Source: Patella vulgata
Lineage: Eukaryota; Mollusca; Gastropoda; Patellidae
Assembly: GCF_932274485.2 (NCBI RefSeq)
Contig: NC_065884.2
Location: 41,063,540-41,127,539, forward strand
Direction: 5' to 3'
DNA length: 64,000 bases
The number at the start of each line of letters is the position of its first letter. Position 1 is the first letter of the stretch. Shown here one piece after another: positions 34,064 to 47,100 of the stretch. Position numbers and translations under genes: made by a program. The notes under the pieces were generated by a model. The model saw nothing but the letters and a program-made list of their open reading frames with translations. It ran no database searches and was not told where the DNA came from.

Positions 34064-36529
34064 ATGAAACTGGGTGCATACATGATTGGGTAGTACGGCT
34101 GTGTGGTAGACCAAATAGCGAAAGAGAATTACTATATTGCACCATTTAATTCAAGCGAACAATAGAAATTGTTGATGGGATTGTCAGTTAAAGAAACCTG
34201 CGGAAAGTCACTCATTCAATCACACATCTAGAGAGAACATTTCAACGCTTCAATCCCTAGATCACTTTTGATTCGTATAACTATCCTAAAGTGAACACAA
34301 CTAATCACCCAAGGGTCATCATCTATTTCAAATTATCAATCATCATCGGTTGAAGTCCATGTTGTAAAATCATTGTAGAACTATAGACAAAATTGAAGTT
34401 TTAATTTCGGTTTAGAAGTCAGTTTTAATCTTACACTTTCCTCATTCAATATGGATATTTGAGTTTGCAGGGAACTGGGGTTACTCTTACAAATTCAAAA
34501 AATGATCCTACAAATTTGTTTTTATATAACCACAACATTATGTTTCATAAAAGCTTTATTCTCTGGAATCACTGCCAAAGTATCGGAACAATTACTACCG
34601 ACAGTCATTAGATCCGCTGGATTGGAAGATATATCATTTTACCTAAACATCTCATACCTCTTTTCATTTACTTCAAAATCTCACATAGATAGATAAACAT
34701 GTATTTATGTAACCAAACTTGCTAATCCCCTGGTCTTCATTCACCCTGGGTTCCCGTTTGTATTGATTTATGAAATTTTCATTCAGGCTTTAGCGTATTT
34801 TTGTTCGGCGTACAAGACATACATACCTACAGGCATTATGCAAGAGCTAAATTTGCCTATTGCAAGTCTTTCAATATGCCTTAAATGTTATATAAATTAT
34901 TAATTAGACATTCATTAACTTACCAAGACCATAATCAACTCTCGATGCCATCGTATAATCTAGATTCTCAACAGATTTAATCCTATCTGCGGTTCACCGT
35001 CCGTTGATGATTTGCGGTAAAAATGGATAATCGAGACTTTGTTTAATTTGATTGACTTTGTCTACATATTCCCTTTTAATTATTTATTTGTTAACTGTTA
35101 TAGCGAGAACGGATAGCTCTTTATCTAATCATTCCTAATGCCCATTTAATAAACATAATCTTTTCATTTGATTCGTATGTGGTCAATGCTGTTATTATGA
35201 TCTGTTATTTCTTCCTTCCTTCAGGACGTCAACTACAGAAAACTACGAACTACAGCCAATATGCATGTATACATCTAGCACGCCCCCTTTCTCTTGTTAC
35301 CTACTTGTTTCATATTGTAATATTTTTTGATTTTAAATCGGTTAATGTGAGGTTAATCCATAAAGGTCGCGAGACATTGGTTAATAAAGGAGATGGAGAT
35401 GAACAGAGTATCCATATTATGGGATATAGATTTATCGATTAGAACGGCTGTTATTGAACTCCCATTATACTGATCTGTCAATTCGCTTGGTAGTAGATAA
35501 ACCCGCCTAAAGCTAATAACAAATTCACACTTCTTCCACAGTCCAAGATACCCGCAGAGATGCATCGAGTGGAAGCATTGGTTCACTATTTGGGATTATT
35601 GGAAATAATAGCTCGTGATCAAAGTTAATTTGTTTTTAGCCCTGGTGTGTCAGGCTGAGATTAATATATTCTATAATTATAGGAAATAAAGTATCGAAAT
35701 GCACAAGATGTTCCCATTGTTACACATAACCCAAAAGTCCATATTTTTAAAAGAGTTAACTTAAAATTTGAGGATAGCAAGGGTAATATATTCATAATTT
35801 CAATGCCTATTATTTCAACCTCGCATTCTCTTAGATAAGTTTTCTCGAGTTTATATTTGATTTAGAAACTGAATATCACCAGAACCCAAATAAATATATG
35901 ATGTTGACAACAGAGTGGCATTATGGTAATGTATTCCACCTTAATAACTGTGCCTTCCTTGTCAAGAGCATATCGACGCTCTATTTAAATTATACCGGGG
36001 TCTTGTTTGACCTTACATTATAATATCTCAATGGAATTTGTGTAACCTTGAATCGAAATGCAGACTCTTAAAGCAAACTCCTCAGACCAAGCTTTGACTG
36101 TCTTTCAGTGATGTGCGTAAAGTCTAAAAAATTATTAAGAACAGTATGTCAGATTGGGGGCCTGTCGGTAACGGTATTGTGGTCGTTATTAAGTAATCAG
36201 GGGCTTGAAATCCCGCATGTAAATGTCAATCTTTCTAGTCCGAAGACTTTCAGAGGTGGGTGAAAATTGTAAAGTTGGGACCAAAGTCGAGGACAAGTAG
36301 GAGTGATTCCATTTACACGTTTTGCGAAATGTAGTTGGCGGATCTACGCCATCTGGGTCGGCTTGTAAGCATCACGCTTACACCAAGCCAGGAAAATCCC
36401 TACAATATGACGTAACCAGGGGGTGTTTAGTTACACGTTGCATCTAGGTCCGTATGAATGAATCCTTGAACATTTGCTGGAAAACTGTAAACAGTGTATA
36501 GTCATGTAAATATGACGGATACGCATTTG
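34064..36529. other. Unassigned intergenic DNA with a dispersed ~200-bp repeat
   Basis: No gene signal. 34845-35045 resembles 56263-56440: agagctaaatttgcc, attgcaagtctttc, aatgttatataaatta, cataatcaa, gtggataatcacgac-like. Nothing else placed. Confidence 0.5.
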
Positions 36530-37690
36530 CCAGAGACCGCACTTTCGAAGGTAAAAGCTGATATTGATGCAGCACTGGACAGCAATCTTGGCATCAACCT
36601 TATACTTCTAGTCTAAGTGCGGCATTTGATATCATCGACCATAGCATTCTGTTCAATCGACTGCAGTTATCTGTGGAAATCAAAGGATCTGCGCTGGATT
36701 TGTTGAAGTCCTATCTAACTGTGTCCATATTCACAGCAGCAGCTCTGTAACTAAACCGCTGTGCATTGGAGTCCCACTGTATGTTCTTCCACTTGGGGAA
36801 ATTATTAATAAACATGGTATCAGCTATCATGGTTTTGCCGATGATACGCAATTGTATAACACATTCATTCCTTCAGACCAGATGTCAATGCACGATCCCC
36901 TAAAGAGACTAGACTCGTGTATCAGTGATATTCGGACATGGATGAATTAAAATAAATTAAAGCTGGACGATGAGAAGACAGAATTCCGGGTGATATTACC
37001 AAGTTCAAAACTGAAAAAGTTTCAACTTTTCAGCAAAGCTAAACATCGGCGATAACGAAATTTCACCACCATCATGTAAAGCACGAAATCTAGGTTTCAT
37101 CATGGACAAGACAATGTCTCTCATCCCACAGGTCAACAATACTATGTGTAAAATGCACATGAGATTAAAACCAATATCCAGAATCAGGAGGTATCTCACT
37201 AAAGATTCATGTGCTAGAGTTGTATTAGCATTAATCATATCTCAGTTGGACTATGGAAATGGACCCCCTGGCTGGCATTCTAGATTTCTCCCGCAACCTT
37301 CTTCAAGTTGTACAAAATAACTTGCTCGACTAGTTGCCAAGTCATCTTCTAGAGATCATGTAACAGAAACTCTCAAAAGTCTTCATTGGCTGCCTGTAAA
37401 AGCCCGCATCGACTATCAAATGTGTATAAAGCTTTGTTTTCGGATACTGCTCCCTCCTACATGAAACAATTATTCACATTCTACAAACAGGAAAGACCAA
37501 ATCTCCGTTCGTCCACGGATAATACCTTATTATCTGTGCCTGCTTACAAGAGACTCGGGGAAAATTATCTTTCCCTTTAAATGGTACCCATATGTGGAAT
37601 AAGCTAACAAGAACAATTAGAGAAAGTTCAACTTTTGTTAAATTTAAATCGGAGTCAAAAACAAACTTGTCTAAATATTATTACAAACTG
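36530..37690 (+). pseudogene. LINE reverse transcriptase, partial and broken
   Basis: It starts with ETALSKVKADIDAALDSN and goes on with SAAFDIIDHSILFNRL (first catalytic Asp). After a gap come GFADDTQLYNTF (the FADD catalytic box), NKLKLDDEKTEF, LGFIMDKTMSLIPQVNNT, ISQLDYGN, LARLVAKSSSRDHVTETL, LHWLPVKARIDYQ and GTHMWNKLTRTIRE near the end. The order matches CR1/L2-type proteins. Several frame changes and stops and at least one internal deletion (the segment before FADD) show it is dead. No endonuclease part remains. Confidence 0.85.
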
Positions 37691-37775
37691 TGATGTGACA
37701 TTTGTTAAGCGCTTAGAAATATCACCGGATATAACGAAGCGCTATAGAAGATGAATAATAATAATAATAACATAC
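36530..37775 (+). mobile_element. CR1/L2-group LINE, 5'-truncated
   Basis: Only the 3' part is left. It covers the RT palm onward, the C-terminal part and a 3' end with the paired gcgctt...gcgctatagaagatga motif and an (AAT)n tail at 37752-37769. Loss of the 5' end with a short triplet tail is typical of this group. Confidence 0.82.
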
Positions 37776-38616
37776 TTTGCACACGTTTTCCTAGATGTAA
37801 CCAACTGTCATTTGGAAATGAAAATATCGCTTATTTTATTCACTGGTACCACCTGATCGTGCAGGTAAGCCAAGGTAAGTTTTATATAAAATTGGAACAC
37901 GCGGTGATAAAAGACACAATGAAAAAATATTTGGTTTTCATGTCCTGATTTTGCCATATGTTATGCTGTTTTAAATGACGTATGATCAAATCTATATGTC
38001 CTCAATTTTAACTCACGAGACAAGTCGGATGGGTCTTTTTTTTAATGTAAAATCCATAAATTTATCTAGGGCCTACTTACCTCAACACTACCTACAATTC
38101 AGGTCGTGTATCTTATTATTCACATTATAATATTTCAGAATTAAACCGTATTGTTAAATGCCATGTCCTTTGAATAACCCTTTGTGCAGTTCATTGCTTT
38201 CATAATGATAAGTGATGTTATTCATATTAAAGCAGTGAAAATAAACATTAAGGCGGTGGAAGTTTTAAGTACACTTTATGGTTGATACACCAACCTAATG
38301 AACTATATTATGGCAATACTTCAAAATGATTGTGCAAGGATTGGTTTCTAGTTTCATTTGGGAGTCAACAGAACAAGACAAAAAGGGTGGTAGTGGAAAT
38401 TCAGCATACCGGTTATTTTCTCCATCATCATCTGCCCTGGTGATCAGGAATACAAGGCTTTAAAACGGCATTTTAATTTTGCACTACAAAACCATCTATC
38501 ATTAAATTTGAAAAGCAGTTGTGATACTTTTAAGACAGCTGTTTAAGTAAAACATGCACAAAATCGGGAAGACATAAGTTAAGAGTTTATTTCTTTAACA
38601 ATGCTCAGTGATAAAG
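37776..38616. other. Unassigned intergenic DNA
   Basis: AT-rich, no convincing open frame or repeat. Confidence 0.5.
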
Positions 38617-38672
38617 AGGTGAGTTTTAATCTCCACTCAACACAAAATATGTCATTTAGGAACTTGGAGCAT
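38617..38672 (-). mobile_element. SINE-A tail fragment
   Basis: gttttaatctccactcaac, acaaaatatgtcattt and aggaac match the family's 3' part (gtttaacgtccactcgacac, aaactaggtcatttcgg) read in reverse. Confidence 0.6.
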
Positions 38673-38740
38673 GTCCCCGATAAGGAAACATAACCGACAA
38701 AAGTAATTATATAAATGTCGCCCAATAACAAACATTAAAG

Positions 38741-38989
38741 ATGAAAATGGCAGACGGTACACCGACACATTATGTATTCAGCTTCAGTGATTCAAATGTT
38801 GAGACGGATCAGGGCTGCATTTATATGTGCCTTAAAGAGAAAGGCCAGCCCATCCCCTACACCAGAAATATGTTCTCGAAGAGAGAACTGATGTCATTGG
38901 GAACCAAATTATTGACAAAAAACAGTACCGTTTTGTCTTATCCAGTACTCGATTGTAATAAAAAAATTGCCAGGTCATTATGCAGTTAA
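38741..38989 (+). CDS. Small ORF of unknown function, possible exon
   Basis: 82 codons, Met at 38741 or 38747, stop at 38987. The product is soluble, with no signal peptide, membrane segment or obvious domain. It has four cysteines, and the middle (IPYTRNMFSKRELMSLGTKLL) looks like a helix-forming charged/hydrophobic pattern. GC and codon mix are less AT-biased than the surroundings, unlike the chance frames nearby. I do not recognise it. It may be a short gene, one exon of a larger gene, or a remnant of a transposon ORF. A promoter, poly-A site or splice sites cannot be assigned with confidence. Confidence 0.3.
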   Translation: MKMADGTPTHYVFSFSDSNVETDQGCIYMCLKEKGQPIPYTRNMFSKRELMSLGTKLLTKNSTVLSYPVLDCNKKIARSLCS

Positions 38990-41204
38990 ATATTCACTTA
39001 CTTCATCAGCTTTGTTTAACATATTTGGTATTCAATAAACACGAAGTTATTGGCTCAGCAAGTACATTTTTCTTCACATTTGTTGTGACACCTTCAGTAA
39101 GATTAAGTTTTTAATTATCTCATTTTCAATCATATGTATGGAAATTTATTCGGTGAATCGACATAACAAGACTGAAAACGGGATTATAAATTTTTATCCG
39201 TACCCGAAGTAATACAAATACATGTTTTTATTAGAAATATTTTATACTCTTGGTTTTAGTAAACCACGCTGCAATCTTATTTAATGACCGGGTATTAAGG
39301 TTTGCTATCAATCGATATAATATTCTTTTTATATTAGTAAAAAGATACATACATACATCGTAATAGAATATAACGCCAGGTTTACGAAATCAAGACATAA
39401 AATGAAGCAATGTTTTGTACTTAATGTTTTGCCATTAAAGCAAGCGATTAAGATGTTCACACAAGAGTTTATGGGCCTTCTAGAATTTTCATACGTGTTG
39501 CTCTTAAGATTACAAAGAGTTTACATGTACGCTTTCTATTTTCTTTCGTGATTCCTAACTCTTACTGATAGCTTTCACTAATCTTGTGTCGTAGACTCAG
39601 TGAATGCATCGTTGTATCTTTATCTTGATAAATGATTCAGACGGGAAGTGGCTTACGTGAAGAAGAATTTTTTATGTGGAGATATAAGGTTTGGATTTGT
39701 ATCTTGTGTCGTCCGTCCGCCATGTCGTCGGTTGTTTGCAACTTAAATTCGTATACAATATCCACGATATAGCAGGAAAGGGGGTTGGTCATATTTGTTT
39801 TTTTGTGGACGAAACTTCAAAAACTTATCATATATCAAGTTAAAGGTAATTCCTAACCGATTGGATTGTACGAATCGCCTCATTTTGTTTGTTTGTTTTT
39901 TAAATGTTAAAGGTCTTGACAAAACTATCACTATTCAGTGTTGTGTTGTGCTTTATGAATTTACAAGATAATCTATTGGGTAAAATTTACAGTATAAAAT
40001 CTACTGAAACTTGATAACAATATCCAGCTATTAGACGTACGTGTACAGAGATTAGCATATTCTCATCATACCCTTAATAACAATCAATCTCGTTTTTATT
40101 TTAATAATAAAAAGTAACTAGTATGTGCTGTCTGATATCTGTGACTCAATTAACAAGAAATTCTGATGTTATTGATTTATAAATGATCATTTAATTGTCT
40201 GGTATGCTCATGTTAGGAACTGCACATAGGTATAGTGGATCGATACTCAAGTAAATACCGTTTTAAGTTTTAACACCTGTTACGACCATCGAACACTTTG
40301 CTTCTGTATTAATCGATGAGGAAGGGAAGCTTGCTGACAAAACTCATAATGTTGAGTATAAAATCCAAATAGAAGACTGTCTTGTCTTGCCTCGCGATGA
40401 TCTTATTGACGTGATAAGCAGTTGTCGAAACTGAAGTATAGTCAAGAACACAAACATTAATTGACAACTGAAAACTGGAGCCGTTCTGATAAGAAAGACG
40501 CCGCATATTAAGATGTTGTTTGAAGTTTCTAGAAATCTTATTTGGGAGAAGGATGCTTTGCAAATAGAGCAATTGATGTTTTAAGAGAAAAAATGTTCTT
40601 ACCTGGGTATTAGTAATTAAGGTAAGTTATTGATGAGCTTTAATAATTAAATTTCGAGTAACAACATATTATAAACTGTATCTTTAAATTACACTAATTG
40701 GATTAAAAACAAACAATTATACGCATATTTTAATATTTAGCAGCATCATAGTAATGTTCATTAGTCTTTAAAAATCAATGGTTTTAAGTTGAAGTGGGTC
40801 GTTTTGCGTTCTACTCGTAATTGGCTTTGTGACCTGAGGATATGGTTACAGGTTATGCGAGTACATTTGGACCGTTGCGGAAACCCTTAGATTTTATCAA
40901 TTTTTTTAAGGGAATGGTCATTTATTAACATTTGAAAGTTAAATGAGTAGAAGAATAGGTTTTCACACCAGTCCAGCCTTCAAATATTAACACGTTGTTA
41001 GAATTTTCCATGGTCAAAATATAGTTTGAGCAGTGGGTATACTGGAAATATTAAATCTGTAATAGAATTTTATATGGGAATAATGTTAACACGGCACAAC
41101 ATAACCTACAGTCAAATGGCCTCAATTAACACCTTTGTTCAAACACCCACAGTTATCACATAATTGTCCTTTGTAACAACATGATTACCGATGGACAGTG
41201 TTAT
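38990..41204. other. Unassigned intergenic DNA
   Basis: AT-rich. 39690-39735 has a cgtccgtccgccatgtcgtc stretch of the kind found in low-complexity repeat ends, without a partner here. No gene recognised. Confidence 0.5.
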
Positions 41205-41435
41205 TTGGGAGGGGGGGGGATCTAACGCGTGCGCTTTAGATGATAATGTTTCGCCATTAAGTCAAGTTGGGTGGTTTCGATTCAACACTTGGAGGTGACA
41301 AACCAACATCGTGTGTTTTCTCCGGGTCCTCCGGTTTCCCCCCACCTGCTAAAGATCCCTACGCACAATCTAAATATTGGAATATAAATTGTACCCTTTT
41401 TAGTCCCGAAATGACTTAATTAGTATCTCATGTTT
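41205..41435 (+). mobile_element. SINE-A, old copy
   Basis: It keeps gcgtgcgct, gtggtttcgatt, gtgttttctccgggtcctcc, cctgctaaagatccctacgc and tagtcccgaaatgac. The A box is lost and there are many substitutions. A G-run (41211-41219) precedes it. Confidence 0.7.
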
Positions 41436-41773
41436 GTTTCAAAATGCGTAGGATTGATATTACCCTATATTAATATATTTAACCTGAATATATAGTCTGT
41501 CATGTAGGCAGGTGATGTGGGTTTGATCTCACATTACCCCCACCCCTCCTCTCAGAACAATACTCGTGATTAAAATATTCTATTAAACAAACCTCACGGG
41601 CTTTCATGTCTAGTAATGGTATAAAATATAATACTGATGTGAGATTAGCTGGTGTCTGGACATCTTAAATCCATTGATGTCACAACATTGTAGTCTCTAT
41701 TCGAACAGAATTCTGTGTATGTTTCATGCCAGAAAGTCTCGACTTGCCGAAATTAAGAGTCTGTTTCCGTTAT

Positions 41774-41893
41774 ATGAGAGGGAGAGAGAGGGGGGGGGGG
41801 GGTTAACGTCCACGTTTCGGGACTTGCATATAGTTTAATTTTATTGCAATAATTCGCTTGCGCGTAGCGCTCTTTAGCAGTGGGAGGAAACGT
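41774..41893 (-). mobile_element. SINE-A 3' half
   Basis: (GA)n and a G-run, then gttaacgtccac, ttattgcaataattcgctt, gcgcgtagcgctctttagc and agtgggaggaaac, all the tail half of the family in reverse. The head is missing. Confidence 0.75.
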
Positions 41894-42516
41894 TATATGG
41901 AAGCGTATTCTTCAACTTTTACTCGAGCTTACAATCTGAATGAAGATATAAGCGACTCACTCTGTTGGTTTACTATACTGCCATAACCCTAGTTCCTCTT
42001 CAAATCAAGAGCAACGATACTCTTGTCGGTTGACTAGCTAGAATGCTCCGATTAAGGTAAAATTTAGCAGCATCCACAGTCTGCTGAAAATGGGTTTATA
42101 ATGCTTAATATTTTGCCTGATAAAATTGATATTTCGAATTTTAGCTAATGATTCTTGAGATATGGCCTGTTCAATTTTAGTGATTTCGAATACGTCATTT
42201 CAAGGTCATCTGGGCCTCCAAGGTCAAAGTAAAAGTCAAACGGCCATAACTCTTTAAATAACCCTATGTAAAAATTAATGACAGATTTGGAATCTTTTCC
42301 AACATAACCCATTTCGGAACATCTCACCATAGGCCAAATCTTAGGTCAGATTAAGCTAAACTTTGATGTTGAGGCTTTTCCATTCAAAATAAAAACGAGT
42401 GGGGAGGGGGGAGTACGGTTAAATGCGGAATGGCTCAGTTCAGAGCGTTAGGGCACTTGTCACCATTCTTAGCATTAATCTTTGATACACCCACTGATAG
42501 GCCATCTGAATAAATA
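41894..42516. other. Unassigned
   Basis: No gene or repeat placed. A short G-run lies at 42400-42412. Confidence 0.45.
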
Positions 42517-42525
42517 TTCCCATTA
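42517..42525. repeat. 9-bp target duplication, left
   Basis: ttcccatta, repeated exactly at 43796-43804 on the far side of the element. Confidence 0.9.
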
Positions 42526-43795
42526 GGCAGTGTGAAGTTAACTTGATTTTCGTTTTTCGATATTGGTGAATAACGAAAAACGAGTAGCTCGTTTTTCGAT
42601 ATTGGCGAATAACGAAAAACAACAAGCTCGTTTTTCGATATTGGCGATTGAATCTCGTTTTTCGATATTCAAACTTGAATCTCAAAAAAGTAGATTCCCC
42701 AATACATCCATCAAATCTGCTTTTTTGAGATTCAAACCTGAATATCAAAAAACAAGTAGAAAGAGTAGTTTTTATGTGAATCCACTGCTCAGGCATCCTC
42801 ATTAATGATATCTTTAGCTCATTTTACAAAACTGATTGAATCAAATGTGTTTTGGAGACATTCACTCGATGTACATCCATCAAATCTGCTTTTTTGAGAT
42901 TTAAGTTTGAATATCGAAAAACAAGTTGCTCGTTTTTCGACATTCGCTAATATCAAAAAACAAGGATAAATATTAGTTTTATGTGAATCCACTGCTCAGG
43001 CATCCCCATTTATGATATCTTTAATTCATTTTAGAAAACGTATTTAATCAATGTGTATTGGAGATATTCTGTAGATATACATCCATCAAATCTGAATATC
43101 GAAAAACGAGTATTCGCCAATATCAAAAAACAAGTAGAAAAAGTAGTTTTTATGTGAATCCACTGCTCCGGCATCCTCATTAATGATATCTTTAGCTCAT
43201 TTTACAAAACTGATTAAATCAAATGTGTTTTGGAGACATTCTGTCGATATACATCCATCAAATCTGCTTTTTTGAGATTCAAACCTGAATATCGAAAAAC
43301 GAGTAGCCCGTTTTTCGACATTCGCCAATATCAAAAAACAAGGAGAAATATCAGTTTTATGTGAATCCACTGCTCAGGCATTCTCATTTATGATATTTTT
43401 AGTTCTTTTTAGAATACTTATATAATCAAATGTGTTTTGGAAACATTCTGTAGATATACATCCATCAAATCTGCTTTTTTGAGATTCAAGCCTGAATATC
43501 ATCCGCCAATATCAAAAACACGTAGAAAGAGTAGTTTTTATGTGAATCCACTGCTCAGGCATACTCATTAATGATATCTTTAGTCCGTTTTACAAAACTG
43601 ATTTAATCAAATTTGTTTTGGAGACATTCTGTAGATATACATCCATCAAATCTGCTTTTTTGAGATTCAAGTTTTAATATTCGCCAATATCGAAAAACGA
43701 GCTAGATGTTTTTCGTTATTCGCCAATATCGAAAAACGAGTAGCTCGTTTTTCACCAATATCGAAAAACGAAAATCGAGCTAACTTCACACTGCC
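42526..43795. mobile_element. Mutator-like non-autonomous element with internal satellite
   Basis: 1,270 bp. It starts ggcagtgtgaagtta and ends, inverted, taacttcacactgcc. The inverted arms continue for ~100 bp as palindromic units (tcgtttttcgatattggcga, then aataacgaaaaac). A perfect 9-bp target duplication is the Mutator hallmark; hAT would give 8. There is no ORF of its own. Inside lie six satellite units. The element landed at the edge of a SINE-B. Confidence 0.85.
42690..43680. repeat. Satellite of ~170-210 bp units inside the Mutator-like element
   Basis: The mark catccatcaaatctg occurs near 42705, 42873, 43081, 43253, 43460 and 43641. Each unit also has gtgaatccactgctcagg, atgatatctttag and gagacattctgt, and ends in palindromic tcgaaaaacgag pieces of varying number. 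Alternating spacings of about 170 and 207 come from the varying palindromic pieces. Confidence 0.85.
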
Positions 43796-43804
43796 TTCCC
43801 ATTA

Positions 43805-44158
43805 AAGGCCAGTGAAGACGGGCATACGCCTACTGTTATTTTGAATTCCATTTGTCAAGGGTTTTCTTACATGTAATCTAATCTGTAGACGGACCTTAGT
43901 TTTTGGTCCCATCCGAACGACCTGGCTCTTCCTACTGTTATTTTGAATTCCATTTGTCAAGGGTTTTCTTACGTGTAAGCTAATCTGTAGACGGACCTTA
44001 GTTTTTGGTCCCATCCGAACGACCTGACACTTCCTGAACCGCTGACAAGGGGAAACCTCGCCAGAAGTGCCCAAAGAATATTCTCGGCCACCACCGGTAG
44101 TGAACCTAAGACCTCCTGGTTGGCGAGCCAGTGTCTTACGCATTGAACCACCGCCGCA
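43805..44158 (-). mobile_element. SINE-B with 102-bp internal duplication
   Basis: On the minus strand the tRNA-like head (caatgcgtaagacactggct, then ggttcac) is followed by the body. The block of tactgttattttgaattcca, gtcaagggttttcttac and ggtcccatccgaacgacctg is present twice, at 43831 and 43933. The tail is cut by the Mutator-like insertion or lost. Confidence 0.8.
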
Positions 44159-47100
44159 CTTTATTCGAACGAATAATGATCGACATATTTAACTCTGGTG
44201 ACGTTAACAACTAAAACTCATTGTCCCAATGCCAAAATTTCACACTGGAAAACGAAACATTATTTTACCGGCCCTGTGTTGAGCCTAGATTTGATGTAGT
44301 TTGTACAGAGTGGGCGTTACCACTACCCCCCTCCCCCCCCCCCCTGCTGTGCTGAAATATTGTAATCCGTCTGCCATCTGCGTTAGATTGGTGATAGAAA
44401 GAGTGCTGCAAATTCAAAGTTATGAGTCACGAACCAAATTGAAAATTACACCGATCATAATGTAATAGAGTTTTGAAAACTAAGTGCGGCAATTGTCAAT
44501 GATTCGACAAATGGAAGTACGCAAACAATATCCTTGAGGGAAGTAAGACCTATGTGTAAAGGAACTAGATAATGTATATTGTTAATTGAAAATTATAGTA
44601 ATAAAATACGTATAATAGAATACACTGCTCAATTCAACGCTGTAAGAGGATTTGGTTATTCCTGAAGTTCGGGATTAAAACTTGCTTGCATGAATACATT
44701 TTCTAATTTTCAGTCATATCTACCATACAAACACTGTTGATAGAAACGCGCATTATGAGAATCAAAACCAAGAGCGATTCACTCTTGCAGCAATTTTTCG
44801 GTTGGATTGCAATACACAATTTAAATTGGAAGACAGGATAAAAAAAGTAGTGTTACAGTACGTGGACTTACTGAATGGCGTTCCTATTACAAAGCCCACT
44901 GTCACGTGTACTATACACACCCCACTTCTATGATAACAATTAAGCTGAGCGAGTACAGAAACAGAAGTGTTTATGAAATATATCTATGATAATATTGTTT
45001 GTTAAAAGTCTCAATACACATTATAATTTGAGTCTCATCCTAACATGTACGGTTTTAGCACAAAATTTAATAGTACCCAATACATCACTTTGATTCTCAA
45101 TACACCATGTATACATGAAATTAATAATTAAAGACTACAAGAATAATAATTAACGATGACCGTGGACCATGTATTCCAAATGGAATACTTTACATCTTTT
45201 TTAAGATGTGCACCTCGAGCTGTGTCTTTTAACGAATATATACCTTTCTCTGTAGGGTGTCTTTAGCTAAGTCACATTAATAAAACATTTCCTTAGAAAT
45301 GCCAACTGTGTCAGTAGTGTGGGTTAACATATATAGTTATTGAAAAAGGTCAATATGTTTAACAAAAACAATTAGGTGTTTGATTGTTTTGCCATTTTAT
45401 ATCATACTAAATAGATATACACTCGCAAAAAGACGTTCTGTTAATCGGGTAGATAGATACCTTGTTGAGATTCTCCCATATACAAGAATCCAATTTTTCG
45501 TTTGTGAATAAAGTCATAGGGCATTTTTCTTTCACAAAAATTGATTGCAGCAAACGAATTACAAACCAATCTTGGAATAACCATAATTCGGTATTTAAAG
45601 AGTTCGTATATCACGGTGTTTAGTCAAATCCAGATATAATCTCGGTTATATAATATGAAGTTCTGTATCTAGAGCTGACCGGGTTTAAATATAAAACCAT
45701 TGATCGATATGAATAATTAAGAATCCTGAATAATCTCTTATTATTATTATTATTTATACACATAAAAAAATTCTATTAATAAAGATACAAGTGTAATTTA
45801 GAAGCATTAATGGATTTCCGAACAAAAAAAAAGAAATAAAAACGATTCAGACAAATAAGCCGACGCCTGCTGTTGTCTAATTTAGATCTTATCTTCAAAT
45901 ATATGGAGATGGGAAAATAGAATACAACGTGATTTGAGGAATATTTTTGATAAGCGGTTAAAAACTATAAAATTACATTAACCCTCGGTCATTAAAAGCT
46001 CGTTAGACCAATGATGATGTGACCTCTTGTTGTTTTGTCTGTGTTTATTCAAACTCTGTTTGGTGCGAATCGTCGAGAACTCTATAGTAACTAGCTTTCT
46101 TAAAAAATAGAACCATCTGAAGCGCAATTGGGACCACGGTATCACATAATTTCCCCCTTTATTGTTCTGATAAATCCACGTTTTCTCTCTAATTAGGGTA
46201 CAATTCATCGATTGAGCGTTGAAATGTTGCCAATTGTCATATTGTTGTGGGCCAAGGTTATAATTTGCGATTAACTGGAACAATTTTGGTTATTTCCTAT
46301 GATCTATACAATCCAAAAGTTTAGATTCTTATCGGGAAAACTTGTTAGTGGTCATAGATAATCTTTCTTAAGAATGTGTCTCTATTCCAAGAATGTTTTA
46401 ATGGGTGGTAAATAATTCTGGTAATATGCGATTTAACAAGGGTTGTAATATAGTTTATTGGAATAACTCGCATTGTGAATTATTTGAAAGTCTGTAGCTA
46501 CAGACATATTTTTAACCTCTGCCCTTTCAGTTACTACATAATGACTACGTATATTGAATATGCGTGTGAATTTTCGTAAAAGCTTTATACTTGAGTGTTT
46601 TGCTGTTGAAGCAATAGACACCTGTTAACAATTATTCTGATTTTTTTTTATAGAGAAGGAATCTCTGAAAATCCCACATTGTGAAATATTACCAATACAC
46701 GTGGGAATGCATTCTAATCAAATTCAACTGTATCGATTTTGTTTTATGTGGATTTTTAGTTTATAACCAGATAAACAAATGAAATAAGGTTTAGGAATCA
46801 ATGGATGAAATTGTTTTCATATTTATGATACTATATGTTGTTTACAGTTGTTTGTTTAAACTGGAATGCCAGTTGCTTCTTTTTGTGATAATTATTCAGT
46901 ACAGAACAATGAAAGCAAACTTAGTGGATTGTTGGCCATAATGATGATGATAATGAATTACCGATATGAATATATTAAATCGAATGTTTTGTGTGTATAA
47001 CTCTTTGTATACGTGATCAAGAGAATTATTTTTTCTTACTAATTCTGTAGCTATTTTTCAGTATGTTCATTAGCGATTAATTATTTAACAATTACGCTCT

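Noticed and set aside
42526-43795. CRISPR-like array
   Set aside because: Repeats are palindromic, but the spacing is irregular, the 'spacers' are themselves repeated and the context is an animal transposon with a 9-bp target duplication.
42526-43795. hAT assignment from the inner CAGTGTG
   Set aside because: The perfect target duplication is nine bases, not eight, and the ends start GG.
45978-46283. Minus-strand frame of 101 codons
   Set aside because: No domain, no repeat of it and composition like the surrounding non-coding DNA. Length alone is not enough in 64 kb.
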